The notes: generated from the letters alone by a model not told the origin. 5,845 nucleotides of DNA from Lachnoclostridium sp. UBA739 (GCA_002297865.1 DBKX01000403.1:233-6077), one strand, 5' to 3'; shown: positions 1-5,845, numbered from the stretch's first letter. Translations and numbers: made by a program.

Positions 1-27
1 ATCGTAACCTTCGTTGGAGGTGGCTGA
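1..27 (+). CDS. thiS: ThiS sulfur carrier protein, C-terminal end only (partial)
   Basis: Reading from base 1, the codons give I-V-T-F-V-G-G-G followed by TGA at 25-27. A hydrophobic strand running straight into a terminal Gly-Gly is the hallmark of ThiS, the small ubiquitin-fold protein whose C-terminal glycine is adenylated by ThiF and turned into a thiocarboxylate that supplies sulfur to the thiazole ring. Its place directly before thiF, thiG and thiH is the classic operon position. Only eight codons are visible, so the call rests on the tail motif plus context. The start lies outside the window. Confidence 0.85.
   Translation: MVTFVGGG
16..23 (+). promoter_or_regulatory. thiF ribosome binding site inside the thiS Gly-Gly tail codons
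   Basis: GGAGGTGG lies 5 to 12 bases before the ATG at 29, and its GGAGG core (16-20) is 8 bases from that ATG. This fixes the thiF start at 29 rather than at the in-frame TTG at 14, which would sit upstream of the Shine-Dalgarno core. The same bases encode the terminal glycines of ThiS, so the two genes are probably translationally coupled. Confidence 0.8.
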
Positions 28-28
28 T

Positions 29-844
29 ATGTACATAAAAGTAAATGGCAAAACTATATACACAGAATTTACCCACATAAAGGATTTGAAAACAGCATTT
101 TCATGTGGAAAACCTACCAAAAAAACCATCACCATTGTGGATGGCTTCCAATCTGACGAGAATTATCCACTAAGGGAAGGCATGGAAGTGACCTTTATCC
201 ACAAAGGCGCAATGCCACCAGTGGATGTACTGGAATCTATGATGTGTGCCAGACATACACCAAAGGTTCACGAAAAAGTAAAACAGGCCCATGTTGCAAT
301 TGCAGGACTTGGTGGTTTAGGCTCAAATATAGCCATATCCCTTGCAAGAACAGGGGTTGGTTATCTCCATCTTATCGACTTCGATGAAGTAGAGCCAAGT
401 AATCTAAATCGACAGCAGTACAAGATTAGCCATCTTGGAATGCCAAAGACTCAAGCACTAAAGCAAGAAATAGAAGAAATCAATCCCTATATCCACGTCA
501 CCACCCATAACACGCGGGTAGACGATGATAACATAAAAAAACTGTTTGTGCAAGACGGAATTATTTGTGAGGCCTTTGATAAGCCAGAAGCAAAGGCCAT
601 GTTAGTGAATGGAATATTAGAGCATTTCCCTGAAAAATACATCGTAGCCGCATCAGGTATGGCAGGATATCAAAGCAGCAATCACATTCAAACGAGAAAA
701 ATTACCAGCCATTTTTATCTATGTGGAGATGAAACATCCAATGCAGAACCAGGCAATGGACTAATGGCACCAAGAGTAACAATTTGTGCAGGACATCAGG
801 CAAACATGGTTTTACGGATTATTTTACAGGAAACAGAAGCTTAA
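29..844 (+). CDS. thiF: ThiF, ThiS adenylyltransferase with N-terminal ThiS-like domain
   Basis: This protein activates the ThiS C-terminus with ATP for sulfur transfer in thiazole synthesis, in the cytoplasm. It has 271 residues from the ATG at 29, chosen for its GGAGG at 8 bases. Residues 1-60 form a ThiS-like ubiquitin-fold domain (opening YIKVNGKTI, closing [10 protein letters not shown]) that lacks a usable terminal Gly-Gly because the chain continues. Residues 85-271 are an E1-like/ThiF Rossmann domain with nucleotide-binding GLGGLGSN (93-100), acidic D117 and D119, the S-N-L-N-R-Q stretch ending at R128-Q129, K140 and D184. The five cysteines (26, 73, 180, 232, 253) form no C-x-x-C pair, so the structural zinc site of E. 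coli-type ThiF appears absent. This matches the shorter clostridial ThiF branch (family 2). The gene starts 1 base after the thiS stop and thiG follows 28 bases downstream. The family is certain; the exact sulfur-transfer cysteine is not evident. Confidence 0.93.
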   Translation: MYIKVNGKTIYTEFTHIKDLKTAFSCGKPTKKTITIVDGFQSDENYPLREGMEVTFIHKGAMPPVDVLESMMCARHTPKVHEKVKQAHVAIAGLGGLGSNIAISLARTGVGYLHLIDFDEVEPSNLNRQQYKISHLGMPKTQALKQEIEEINPYIHVTTHNTRVDDDNIKKLFVQDGIICEAFDKPEAKAMLVNGILEHFPEKYIVAASGMAGYQSSNHIQTRKITSHFYLCGDETSNAEPGNGLMAPRVTICAGHQANMVLRIILQETEA

Positions 845-872
845 CATAGAACAAACAAAAGGAGTGTATACA

Positions 873-1640
873 ATGAACGACAAATTAATATTAGGTGGAC
901 ACGAATTCCAATCCAGATTTATCTTAGGTTCTGGAAAATACTCATTAGATCTAATCCAGGCAGCAGTAGAACATGCAGGAGCAGAAATTATAACCCTAGC
1001 ACTTCGCCGTGCGAACCAAGGCGGAACCGCCAACATTTTAGATTACATACCAAAGGGAGTAACCTTGCTTCCCAATACATCAGGAGCAAGAAATGCAGAT
1101 GAAGCAGTTCGTATTGCAAGATTATCAAGAGAAGTAGGCTGTGGAGATTTTGTCAAAATAGAAGTAGTCAGAGATTCCAAATACCTTCTGCCAGATAATT
1201 CAGAGACTATTAAAGCAACGGAGATTTTAGCAAAAGAAGGGTTTGTGGTTCTTCCGTACATGTATCCAGATTTAAACGTGGCAAGGGATTTGCAAAATGC
1301 AGGAGCAGCCGCAATTATGCCATTGGCAGCTCCAATCGGAACCAATAAAGGTTTATGCACCAAAGACTTTATTCAGATTCTAATTGATGAAATCGATCTT
1401 CCTATTATTGTAGATGCAGGAATCGGTTCTCCGTCTCAAGCTTGTGAAGCAATGGAAATGGGAGCAGCCGCAGTAATGGCAAATACAGCGATTGCAACAG
1501 CAGGGGATATCCCTGTGATGGCAGAAGCATTTAAGAAAGCGATTGAAGCAGGACGAAGTGCGTATCTTGCAGGCCTAGGACGCGTACTAAACAAAGGCGC
1601 GCAGGCATCCTCACCATTAACAGGATTTATTGCAGACTAA
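873..1640 (+). CDS. thiG: ThiG, thiazole synthase
   Basis: ThiG condenses 1-deoxyxylulose 5-phosphate, dehydroglycine and ThiS-thiocarboxylate into the thiazole phosphate tautomer. The 255-residue length is normal for the family. A GGAG at 861-864 sits 8 bases before the ATG at 873. A longer in-frame reading from 786 would run through the end of thiF and adds 29 residues unlike ThiG, so it is rejected. Visible family motifs are the G-S-G-K-Y entry (19-23), T-L-A-L-R-R (41-46), N-T-S-G (68-71), V-K-I-E-V with K95 as the probable Schiff-base lysine, the phosphate-binding D-A-G-I-G-S-P-S (181-188) and A-N-T-A-I-A (203-208). It fits a TIM-barrel cytoplasmic enzyme acting with ThiS and ThiH. thiH begins 12 bases after its stop. 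Nothing is missing or broken. Confidence 0.97.
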   Translation: MNDKLILGGHEFQSRFILGSGKYSLDLIQAAVEHAGAEIITLALRRANQGGTANILDYIPKGVTLLPNTSGARNADEAVRIARLSREVGCGDFVKIEVVRDSKYLLPDNSETIKATEILAKEGFVVLPYMYPDLNVARDLQNAGAAAIMPLAAPIGTNKGLCTKDFIQILIDEIDLPIIVDAGIGSPSQACEAMEMGAAAVMANTAIATAGDIPVMAEAFKKAIEAGRSAYLAGLGRVLNKGAQASSPLTGFIAD

Positions 1641-1652
1641 GGAGGAAAAACC

Positions 1653-2807
1653 ATGGTAGAAGAGAGAATAAATCACATGAAGTACCTTCCAGACATGGAA
1701 GTTTTAGATTCTAACATAGAAGAAACGGTAATCAACAAAATGAATGCCTATGATTACGATTCATATACGGAAGCAGATGTAAAAAGGGCACTAGAAGCAA
1801 CCGTATGTATGCCAGAACATTTTGCCGCGCTTCTTTCACCAGCCGCAACTCCATTTATAGAGGAAATGGCACAAAAGGCTAAATACGAGAAAGAGAAGCA
1901 TTTCGGTAATTCTATATACATGTTTACTCCTTTGTATATTGCAAACTACTGTGAAAATTATTGTGTGTACTGTGGATTTAACTGCCACAACAAAATTAAA
2001 CGTGCTAAGCTAAACGAAGAAGAGATAGAAGAAGAGATGAGAACCATTGCCAAGTCAGGACTTCAGGAAATACTGATTCTAACAGGCGAAAGTAAGAAAA
2101 TGTCTGATGTAACATACATTGGTGAGGCGTGCAAAATCGCAAAGAAATATTTTAAGGTCATCGGTCTGGAAGTGTATCCAATGAATTCAGACGAATACGC
2201 ATATCTTCATGAATGTGGTGCAGATTATGTAACTGTATTTCAGGAGACTTACAATGCAGATAAATATGAAACACTGCATCTTGCAGGACACAAACGTATT
2301 TTCCCTTACCGCGTAAATGCGCAAGAGCGAGCAATACGTGGTGGAATGCGCGGAGTTGGTTTCGGTGCATTATTAGGGTTAAGTGATTTCCGAAAAGATG
2401 CATATGCAACCGGAATGCATGCTTATTACATACAGCGTAAATACCCTCACGCAGAAATTGCGTTTTCCTGTCCTAGACTTCGTCCAATCATTAACAACGA
2501 CAAGATTAATCCAAAAGACGTACATGAAAGACAGCTTGTTCAGGTTGTGTCTGCATATCGAATTTTTATGCCATTTGCAAGCATCACCATTTCAACGAGA
2601 GAATGCGAGAGATTTCGTAATCATATTATTGATATTGGTGCAACTAAGATATCCGCGGGGGTTAATGTCGGAATTGGTGGTCATAGTGGAGAGGAAAAGG
2701 GAGACGAGCAATTCGAGATATCCGACGGAAGAAATGTACAGGAAGTATATGATGCAATTCTAAAAAAAGGGTTGCAGCCAGTTATGAGTGATTATATCTA
2801 TGTTTAA
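1653..2807 (+). CDS. thiH: ThiH, radical SAM tyrosine lyase (2-iminoacetate synthase)
   Basis: ThiH uses a [4Fe-4S] cluster and S-adenosylmethionine to split tyrosine into dehydroglycine (2-iminoacetate) and p-cresol, and hands dehydroglycine to ThiG. It has 384 residues, normal for the family. The cluster motif C-x3-C-x2-C is C100, C104, C107 in the context CENYCVYCGF. Further supports are L-T-G-E-S (143-147) after the first barrel strands, the V-F-Q-E-T-Y segment (195-200), and the R-G-G-M-R-G-V-G-F-G-A-L-L-G-L stretch (229-243). The C-terminal part holds S-A-G-V-N-V-G-I-G-G-H (334-344) and ends in the D-Y-I-Y-V tail. The start at 1653 has GGAGG at 1641-1645, 7 bases away. Because the cluster is oxygen-sensitive, this gene points to an anaerobic or facultative host. 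It overlaps the next gene by 8 bases. Confidence 0.97.
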   Translation: MVEERINHMKYLPDMEVLDSNIEETVINKMNAYDYDSYTEADVKRALEATVCMPEHFAALLSPAATPFIEEMAQKAKYEKEKHFGNSIYMFTPLYIANYCENYCVYCGFNCHNKIKRAKLNEEEIEEEMRTIAKSGLQEILILTGESKKMSDVTYIGEACKIAKKYFKVIGLEVYPMNSDEYAYLHECGADYVTVFQETYNADKYETLHLAGHKRIFPYRVNAQERAIRGGMRGVGFGALLGLSDFRKDAYATGMHAYYIQRKYPHAEIAFSCPRLRPIINNDKINPKDVHERQLVQVVSAYRIFMPFASITISTRECERFRNHIIDIGATKISAGVNVGIGGHSGEEKGDEQFEISDGRNVQEVYDAILKKGLQPVMSDYIYV

Positions 2808-3354
2808 AATAGTAGCAGTAACCAATCGAAAACTATGCGAAGGTGACTTTCTTAAACAGATTGAGAAAGTTGCCAGTGAGAATGTAGCAGCTATTATTCT
2901 GAGGGAAAAAGACTTACAAGAGGAAGAATACGGAAAGCTTGCAGAATCAGTCATTGCTATATGCGATAGGTATTCTGTGACATGTATTCTTCATACATAC
3001 CTTAAAACAGCAGAAGAATTAGGGCAATCTGCTATTCACTTGCCACTTCCTGTACTTCGCGAAAACAAAGAGAATTTAAAAGTATTTCAGACCATTGGTG
3101 TTTCCATTCATTCTGTAGAAGAGGCTATGGAAGCACAAGAGCTGGGAGCAGCTTATGTGACAGCAGGACATGTATTTGCAACGGATTGTAAAAAGGGATT
3201 GCTACCAAGAGGAACTGCATTTTTAGAAGAGGTTGTGAAAAGCGTAAAGATTCCTGTGTTTGCCATTGGGGGAGTCAATGCAGATAACATAGAAGAAATA
3301 AAACGGACTGGTGCAGCAGGATGCTGTATTATGTCTGGCTTTATGAAGAAATGA
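2800..3354 (+). CDS. tenI: ThiE/TenI-family protein, probably thiazole tautomerase TenI
   Basis: This is a TIM-barrel protein of the thiamine-phosphate synthase/TenI superfamily, 184 residues from the ATG at 2800. It opens V-A-V-T-N-R-K-L (5-12), has I-L-R-E-K-D-L (33-39), G-H-V-F-A-T-D-C-K-K-G (123-133), A-I-G-G-V (155-159) and ends at I-M-S-G (177-180) plus four residues. The G-H-V-F/T-D-C-K-K-G stretch with H124 matches Bacillus TenI as I recall it, where this histidine drives thiazole tautomerisation. ThiE normally has G-P-V-F there. The ThiE N-D-R motif is replaced by L-H-T (64-66), and the ThiE H-x-G-Q-x-D segment is replaced by H-L-P-L-P-V (80-85), removing expected pyrophosphate/Mg ligands. 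So TenI is preferred, though automatic annotation would probably say ThiE. The start is uncertain: a GTG at 2788 adds four residues and neither has a strong Shine-Dalgarno. The gene is probably expressed by coupling to thiH. Confidence 0.8.
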   Translation: MFKIVAVTNRKLCEGDFLKQIEKVASENVAAIILREKDLQEEEYGKLAESVIAICDRYSVTCILHTYLKTAEELGQSAIHLPLPVLRENKENLKVFQTIGVSIHSVEEAMEAQELGAAYVTAGHVFATDCKKGLLPRGTAFLEEVVKSVKIPVFAIGGVNADNIEEIKRTGAAGCCIMSGFMKK

Positions 3355-3360
3355 CCGGCC

Positions 3361-3389
3361 TTGACAGATTGTAAGAGCATTGTTACGAT
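3361..3389 (+). promoter_or_regulatory. Sigma-A-type promoter for the subtilase gene
   Basis: A perfect -35 TTGACA (3361-3366) is followed after exactly 17 bases by TACGAT (3384-3389), a 4 of 6 match to TATAAT that keeps the most conserved TA and AT positions. Transcription would start near 3396, leaving a leader of about 25 bases that contains the GGAGG at 3409-3413 before the ATG at 3420. It gives the protease its own start even if thiamine-operon transcripts also read through. Confidence 0.65.
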
Positions 3390-3390
3390 C
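3367..3390 (+). repeat. Inverted repeat within the subtilase promoter, candidate operator
   Basis: GATTGTAA (3367-3374) and TTACGATC (3383-3390) are inverted copies with one mismatch (a T-G pair in RNA), separated by eight bases. The left arm begins directly after the -35 and the right arm covers the -10. That geometry suits a dimeric repressor site. Since the dyad lies upstream of the predicted transcription start, it would act as DNA for this promoter. Chance cannot be excluded. Confidence 0.4.
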
Positions 3391-3419
3391 AAGTTCTACT
3401 GAAAAGTTGGAGGCGGCAA

Positions 3420-5396
3420 ATGAGTAGAAATGTTCAAAGAGCAATCTGTTTTTGTTTAATCATTGGTATATTAGGAAGTTCTACATTAAGTTATGTAAGT
3501 GAGACAGCCACATTTGCACAAGGAAGAAAGAAAAATAAATCCTCGATTATAAATTCAGAACCAAGTGTCACAAATTTAAATTGGAACTACCATATGATAC
3601 ATGCCATACCTGCTGTTTCAGAAAGAAAACAAGCAGAAAAGGTGAAAGTTGCAATCATTGATTCAGGCGTAAATTATTCAGATGATATTAACGTATATGA
3701 GAGAAAAAATTTCATTCCAGGTGAGGAAGAATTGTCTGTTCTATATGAAGACTTTAGTGGACATGGAACCAGTGTTGCAGGTATCATTGCAGCAAAAGAC
3801 AATCAAGAGGGAATTACGGGAATCAATTCTAATGTTGAGTTATATTCTGCCCGTGTACTGGATTCCAGGAATAAGGCACCAATTCACCTGGTTGTACAAG
3901 CCATTGAATGGGCAGTTGAAAAAAAGGTTAATATTATCAATCTGAGTTTTACTACCAGCAGGGATTCGAAAGAATTAAGGGACGCGGTAGAAAGAGCGTA
4001 TGATGCTGGCATTTTACTGATAGCTTCTACTGCCAATAAGGGGAAAGCTGAATACCCTGCCGCATACGACTGTGTGATGGCAGTAGGAGCAGTTGACAGT
4101 AATGGAAATGTCAGTACCTTTAGCTCTTCTAATAATCAGATAGAAATTACAGCACCAGGGGAAAAGATTCTATCAACCGATGTATTTGATACCTTATCGG
4201 TACATTCCGGAACGAGTCTCGCCGCCGCCCATGTAACAGGTGTTGCATCGTTATTATGGGAAAAGGATATTCATGTAACCAATGATTATATTCGATGTGT
4301 TCTTGATTTAAGTGCTAATTTATATGGAAAAAAAGAAGCATATGGATTCGGGCTTGTAGATTACGAGTATGCTAAAGAAGTATTTGAGTTATTACGTCCA
4401 ATGGCACAGCAGAAGGAAAGATATAAGTCACTTATGAGGAGAGGCTTGGAGCAAACAAAAAATCCAAAGCAAAGAACATTGTCATCTTATGGTGATGTAG
4501 ACAGTGTAGAAGGCGCCTGGTGTGTAGATGCGCACAATGGAACACTTGGAGACTATACGTTTACCAATGCTCCAAATGGCAGGGCGTATTTATTAGCAGG
4601 CTGTACACTTCCAGATAGAAGTGCAATTACTGCATTGCAAGGAATTGTGGATAATCCATATTTTCATGGTAACTGGTATCATGGTTCAGATACAAAGGAC
4701 GAAAGAAATTACTTTGCAAGTTATTTATACCTAACGGAAATTGCAAGTGCAATGGTACAAGGAAAGAAGATGCCGGAGGTTCCAACACTTTGTAAAGCCG
4801 GAAAACCCAATGCAAAATCAGACTATAAAGACTCTATGGAATACATCTCCCATGCAGGAGTGAAGATTCCATTAATTACGGAAACTTATGTAAACAGAAG
4901 AAAGAAAATTAAGTGGACAGACATTGAACAGACAATACAAAAGAAGTATGCCAAAAGTTTTGATGCAGCCAATTCAGTTCATAAAGGTTTGATTGTATAT
5001 GGTATGGCGATGCACCATGTGGGAGATTTATTTGCGCATTCTTCTGTAATGCCAAATGACGCAGGAATTGGGCATATTATTTCTCATGTAGAAGGAGCAG
5101 ATGAACCGCGGTTTGTAAAGCAAAGATACACAGCAGCAAAACTGGTAATTAAGAATATGCTGTCTCATTTAGATAAGGAACATGTCACAAAATCGGGAAC
5201 GGGTACGCTTAAAGATTTTGCTCTTAATATGAATTATGGAGTGTATTTTTATGTTCGAAAATTCAGAAAGTATGTGGGACAGATATGTGATTCAGATGAG
5301 TATAAGGAAGAATTTATGTATCAATATCTTTTTCTAAGTGACCCTTGGGAAGATGAAACAAAACTTGGATTAGTAAAAAGACAACTTATGAAATAA
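3420..5396 (+). CDS. Secreted subtilisin-like (S8) serine protease with C-terminal zinc-PLC/HET-C-like region
   Basis: This is a predicted exported protein of 658 residues with GGAGG (3409-3413) 6 bases before the ATG. Residues 1-33 look like a signal peptide: basic R3 and R7, hydrophobic core 8-23, and a possible cut after T-F-A (31-33). No lipobox is present. Residues 55-320 are an S8 domain with D81 in A-I-I-D-S-G-V, H115 in G-H-G-T-S-V-A-G, oxyanion-type N206 in S-T-A-N-K-G, and S266 in S-G-T-S-L-A-A-A-H, so a full catalytic set is present. Only about 20 residues separate the signal peptide from the catalytic domain, too few for an I9 propeptide. Residues 321-356 are a charged linker. Residues 357-658 are a second domain that begins with W367-C368-V-D-A-H372 and holds H532/H533-V-G-D536-L-F-A-H540-S-S. 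That pattern resembles H-x3-D-x3-H-S in zinc-dependent phospholipase C/HET-C-like proteins. The protease call is firm. The second-domain call is tentative and its substrate unknown. Confidence 0.9.
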   Translation: MSRNVQRAICFCLIIGILGSSTLSYVSETATFAQGRKKNKSSIINSEPSVTNLNWNYHMIHAIPAVSERKQAEKVKVAIIDSGVNYSDDINVYERKNFIPGEEELSVLYEDFSGHGTSVAGIIAAKDNQEGITGINSNVELYSARVLDSRNKAPIHLVVQAIEWAVEKKVNIINLSFTTSRDSKELRDAVERAYDAGILLIASTANKGKAEYPAAYDCVMAVGAVDSNGNVSTFSSSNNQIEITAPGEKILSTDVFDTLSVHSGTSLAAAHVTGVASLLWEKDIHVTNDYIRCVLDLSANLYGKKEAYGFGLVDYEYAKEVFELLRPMAQQKERYKSLMRRGLEQTKNPKQRTLSSYGDVDSVEGAWCVDAHNGTLGDYTFTNAPNGRAYLLAGCTLPDRSAITALQGIVDNPYFHGNWYHGSDTKDERNYFASYLYLTEIASAMVQGKKMPEVPTLCKAGKPNAKSDYKDSMEYISHAGVKIPLITETYVNRRKKIKWTDIEQTIQKKYAKSFDAANSVHKGLIVYGMAMHHVGDLFAHSSVMPNDAGIGHIISHVEGADEPRFVKQRYTAAKLVIKNMLSHLDKEHVTKSGTGTLKDFALNMNYGVYFYVRKFRKYVGQICDSDEYKEEFMYQYLFLSDPWEDETKLGLVKRQLMK

Positions 5397-5405
5397 ATGA
5401 CTTAC

Positions 5406-5452
5406 AAGGCGTGTTCCAATATGATTTCTCTGAGAAAACGCCTTTGTTTATT
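5406..5452 (+). terminator. Rho-independent-like terminator after the subtilase gene
   Basis: AAGGCGTGTTC (5406-5416) pairs with GAAAACGCCTT (5434-5444), 10 of 11 positions, with one G-A mismatch. The loop is 17 bases, longer than usual. A smaller hairpin, TTTCT with AGAAA (5425-5437), lies inside it and overlaps the right arm. A T-rich run, TGTTTATT, follows at 5445-5452. The position 9 bases after the stop fits transcript termination of the protease gene. The long loop and interrupted T-run make its strength uncertain. Confidence 0.65.
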
Positions 5453-5507
5453 GCCTTTGATGTTGAAAAAAAGAATTTTAAATAATTTTGTTACAAAGAA
5501 CAAGATA

Positions 5508-5536
5508 TTGAATGATTAGTAACATTATGGTAATAT
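5508..5536 (+). promoter_or_regulatory. Putative promoter for the response regulator gene
   Basis: TTGAAT (5508-5513) and TAATAT (5531-5536) are 17 bases apart, each a 4 of 6 match to the sigma-A consensus. TATAGT at 5534-5539 is an alternative -10 with a better hexamer but 20-base spacing. The start would fall near 5543, leaving a leader of about 30 bases with GGAGGGG at 5558-5564. The stretch is very AT-rich, so hexamers arise easily by chance. Confidence 0.4.
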
Positions 5537-5574
5537 AGTCAGAGAAATTGATTGTGTGGAGGGGACAATTTTAT

Positions 5575-5845
5575 ATGATTAACATACTTATCTGCGATGA
5601 TAGCAAATTAAGTCTAGATATTAATAAGGCTTATGTGAACGACTTTGTGCGAAAGAGAAAAATTAAAGCAGAATGCTACACATTTCAAGAAATTAATGAC
5701 AAACTAAAGAAATTGTATCAAACTATGCCAATTGATATTGCTCTTTTAGATATTGATTTTCAACGTGGCGAGGAGGGAATAGAACTTGCCAGGAACATAA
5801 TTAAACATAGCCCTCTTGCTATTATTATTTTTGTGACAAGTCATG
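5575..5845 (+). CDS. Response regulator, receiver domain, probably AgrA/LytTR type (partial, 3' end missing)
   Basis: The frame from the ATG at 5575 stays open for 90 codons to the window edge. GGAGGGG ends 10 bases before the ATG. The visible part is a CheY-like receiver domain: I-L-I-C-D-D (4-9) supplies the acidic pair D8-D9 that binds Mg. D59 in I-A-L-L-D-I-D is the probable phosphorylation site, and T88 in I-I-I-F-V-T-S-H is the switch threonine. The switch lysine and output domain lie outside the window. The L-L-D-I-D-F and I-F-V-T-S-H wording is typical of receivers in AgrA/VirR-like LytTR regulators, which respond to peptide or membrane sensor kinases, so a LytTR DNA-binding domain is the likely output, but this is inference. 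A terminator-like hairpin and its own promoter separate it from the protease gene. Confidence 0.85.
   Translation, partial: MINILICDDSKLSLDINKAYVNDFVRKRKIKAECYTFQEINDKLKKLYQTMPIDIALLDIDFQRGEEGIELARNIIKHSPLAIIIFVTSH

Noticed and set aside
14..28. TTG at 14 as thiF start
   Set aside because: It lies upstream of the GGAGG core and within the thiS tail; the ATG at 29 has ideal spacing and starts at the conserved ThiS-like strand.
1..28. TPP riboswitch
   Set aside because: It would be expected before thiS or the first operon gene; the window begins inside thiS and no thi-box is visible.
786..872. N-terminal extension of thiG from 786
   Set aside because: It overlaps the end of thiF in another frame and gives residues unlike ThiG; the ATG at 873 has GGAG at 8 bases.
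2788..2799. GTG at 2788 as start of the TenI-like gene
   Set aside because: It adds four non-conserved residues; the ATG at 2800 begins at the first barrel strand as in the family. Not fully excluded.
824..3444. Antisense open frames of 64 to 106 codons
   Set aside because: They lie almost entirely opposite well-identified thiamine genes, have no credible ribosome binding sites and show no recognisable motifs.
3447..3480. Lipoprotein signal from the Cys residues at 10 and 12 of the protease
   Set aside because: The cysteines sit at the beginning of the hydrophobic core without a lipobox before them.
3682..3945. 87-codon open frame on the + strand inside the protease gene
   Set aside because: It is another frame of the S8 catalytic region, whose triad proves the main frame is used.
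1..5845. Mobile elements, CRISPR repeats, tRNA or rRNA
   Set aside because: No transposase, regularly spaced repeats, cloverleaf or rRNA-like stretches were seen; genes are tightly packed and similar in composition.

Overview
The window reads as chromosomal DNA of a low-GC, anaerobic Gram-positive bacterium, most likely a member of the Clostridia and possibly Lachnospiraceae. The grounds are AT-rich codon use, strong GGAGG-type ribosome binding sites, the oxygen-sensitive tyrosine lyase ThiH in place of an aerobic glycine oxidase (ThiO), and a ThiF of the clostridial type with a ThiS-like N-terminal domain. The family-level assignment is an inference from gene style, not a database match. Every gene found is on the + strand.

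Bases 1-3354 are the downstream part of a thiazole-branch thiamine operon: the last eight codons of thiS, then thiF, thiG, thiH and a ThiE/TenI-family gene. The genes are 1, 28 and 12 bases apart, and the last pair overlaps by 8. Together they make the thiazole phosphate half of thiamine. ThiF adenylates and sulfurates the ThiS C-terminus, ThiH cleaves tyrosine to dehydroglycine, and ThiG condenses dehydroglycine, ThiS-thiocarboxylate and deoxyxylulose 5-phosphate. The last gene looks more like the thiazole tautomerase TenI than like a true thiamine-phosphate synthase. Any TPP riboswitch would lie upstream of thiS, outside the window.

Bases 3355-3419 are a short intergenic stretch with no terminator. 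It holds a good sigma-A-type promoter (TTGACA, 17 bases, TACGAT) with an 8-base-arm inverted repeat lying between and over its elements. This promoter serves a 658-residue secreted protein at 3420-5396. That protein has a complete subtilisin-like (S8) catalytic triad, no recognisable I9 propeptide, and a roughly 300-residue C-terminal region with an H-x3-D-x3-H-S motif reminiscent of zinc-dependent phospholipase C/HET-C-type domains. This two-domain architecture is the most unusual item in the window. A terminator-like hairpin follows it.

Bases 5453-5574 are a leader with a plausible promoter. From 5575 to the window end is the receiver domain of a response regulator, probably of the AgrA/LytTR type, cut off by the window edge.
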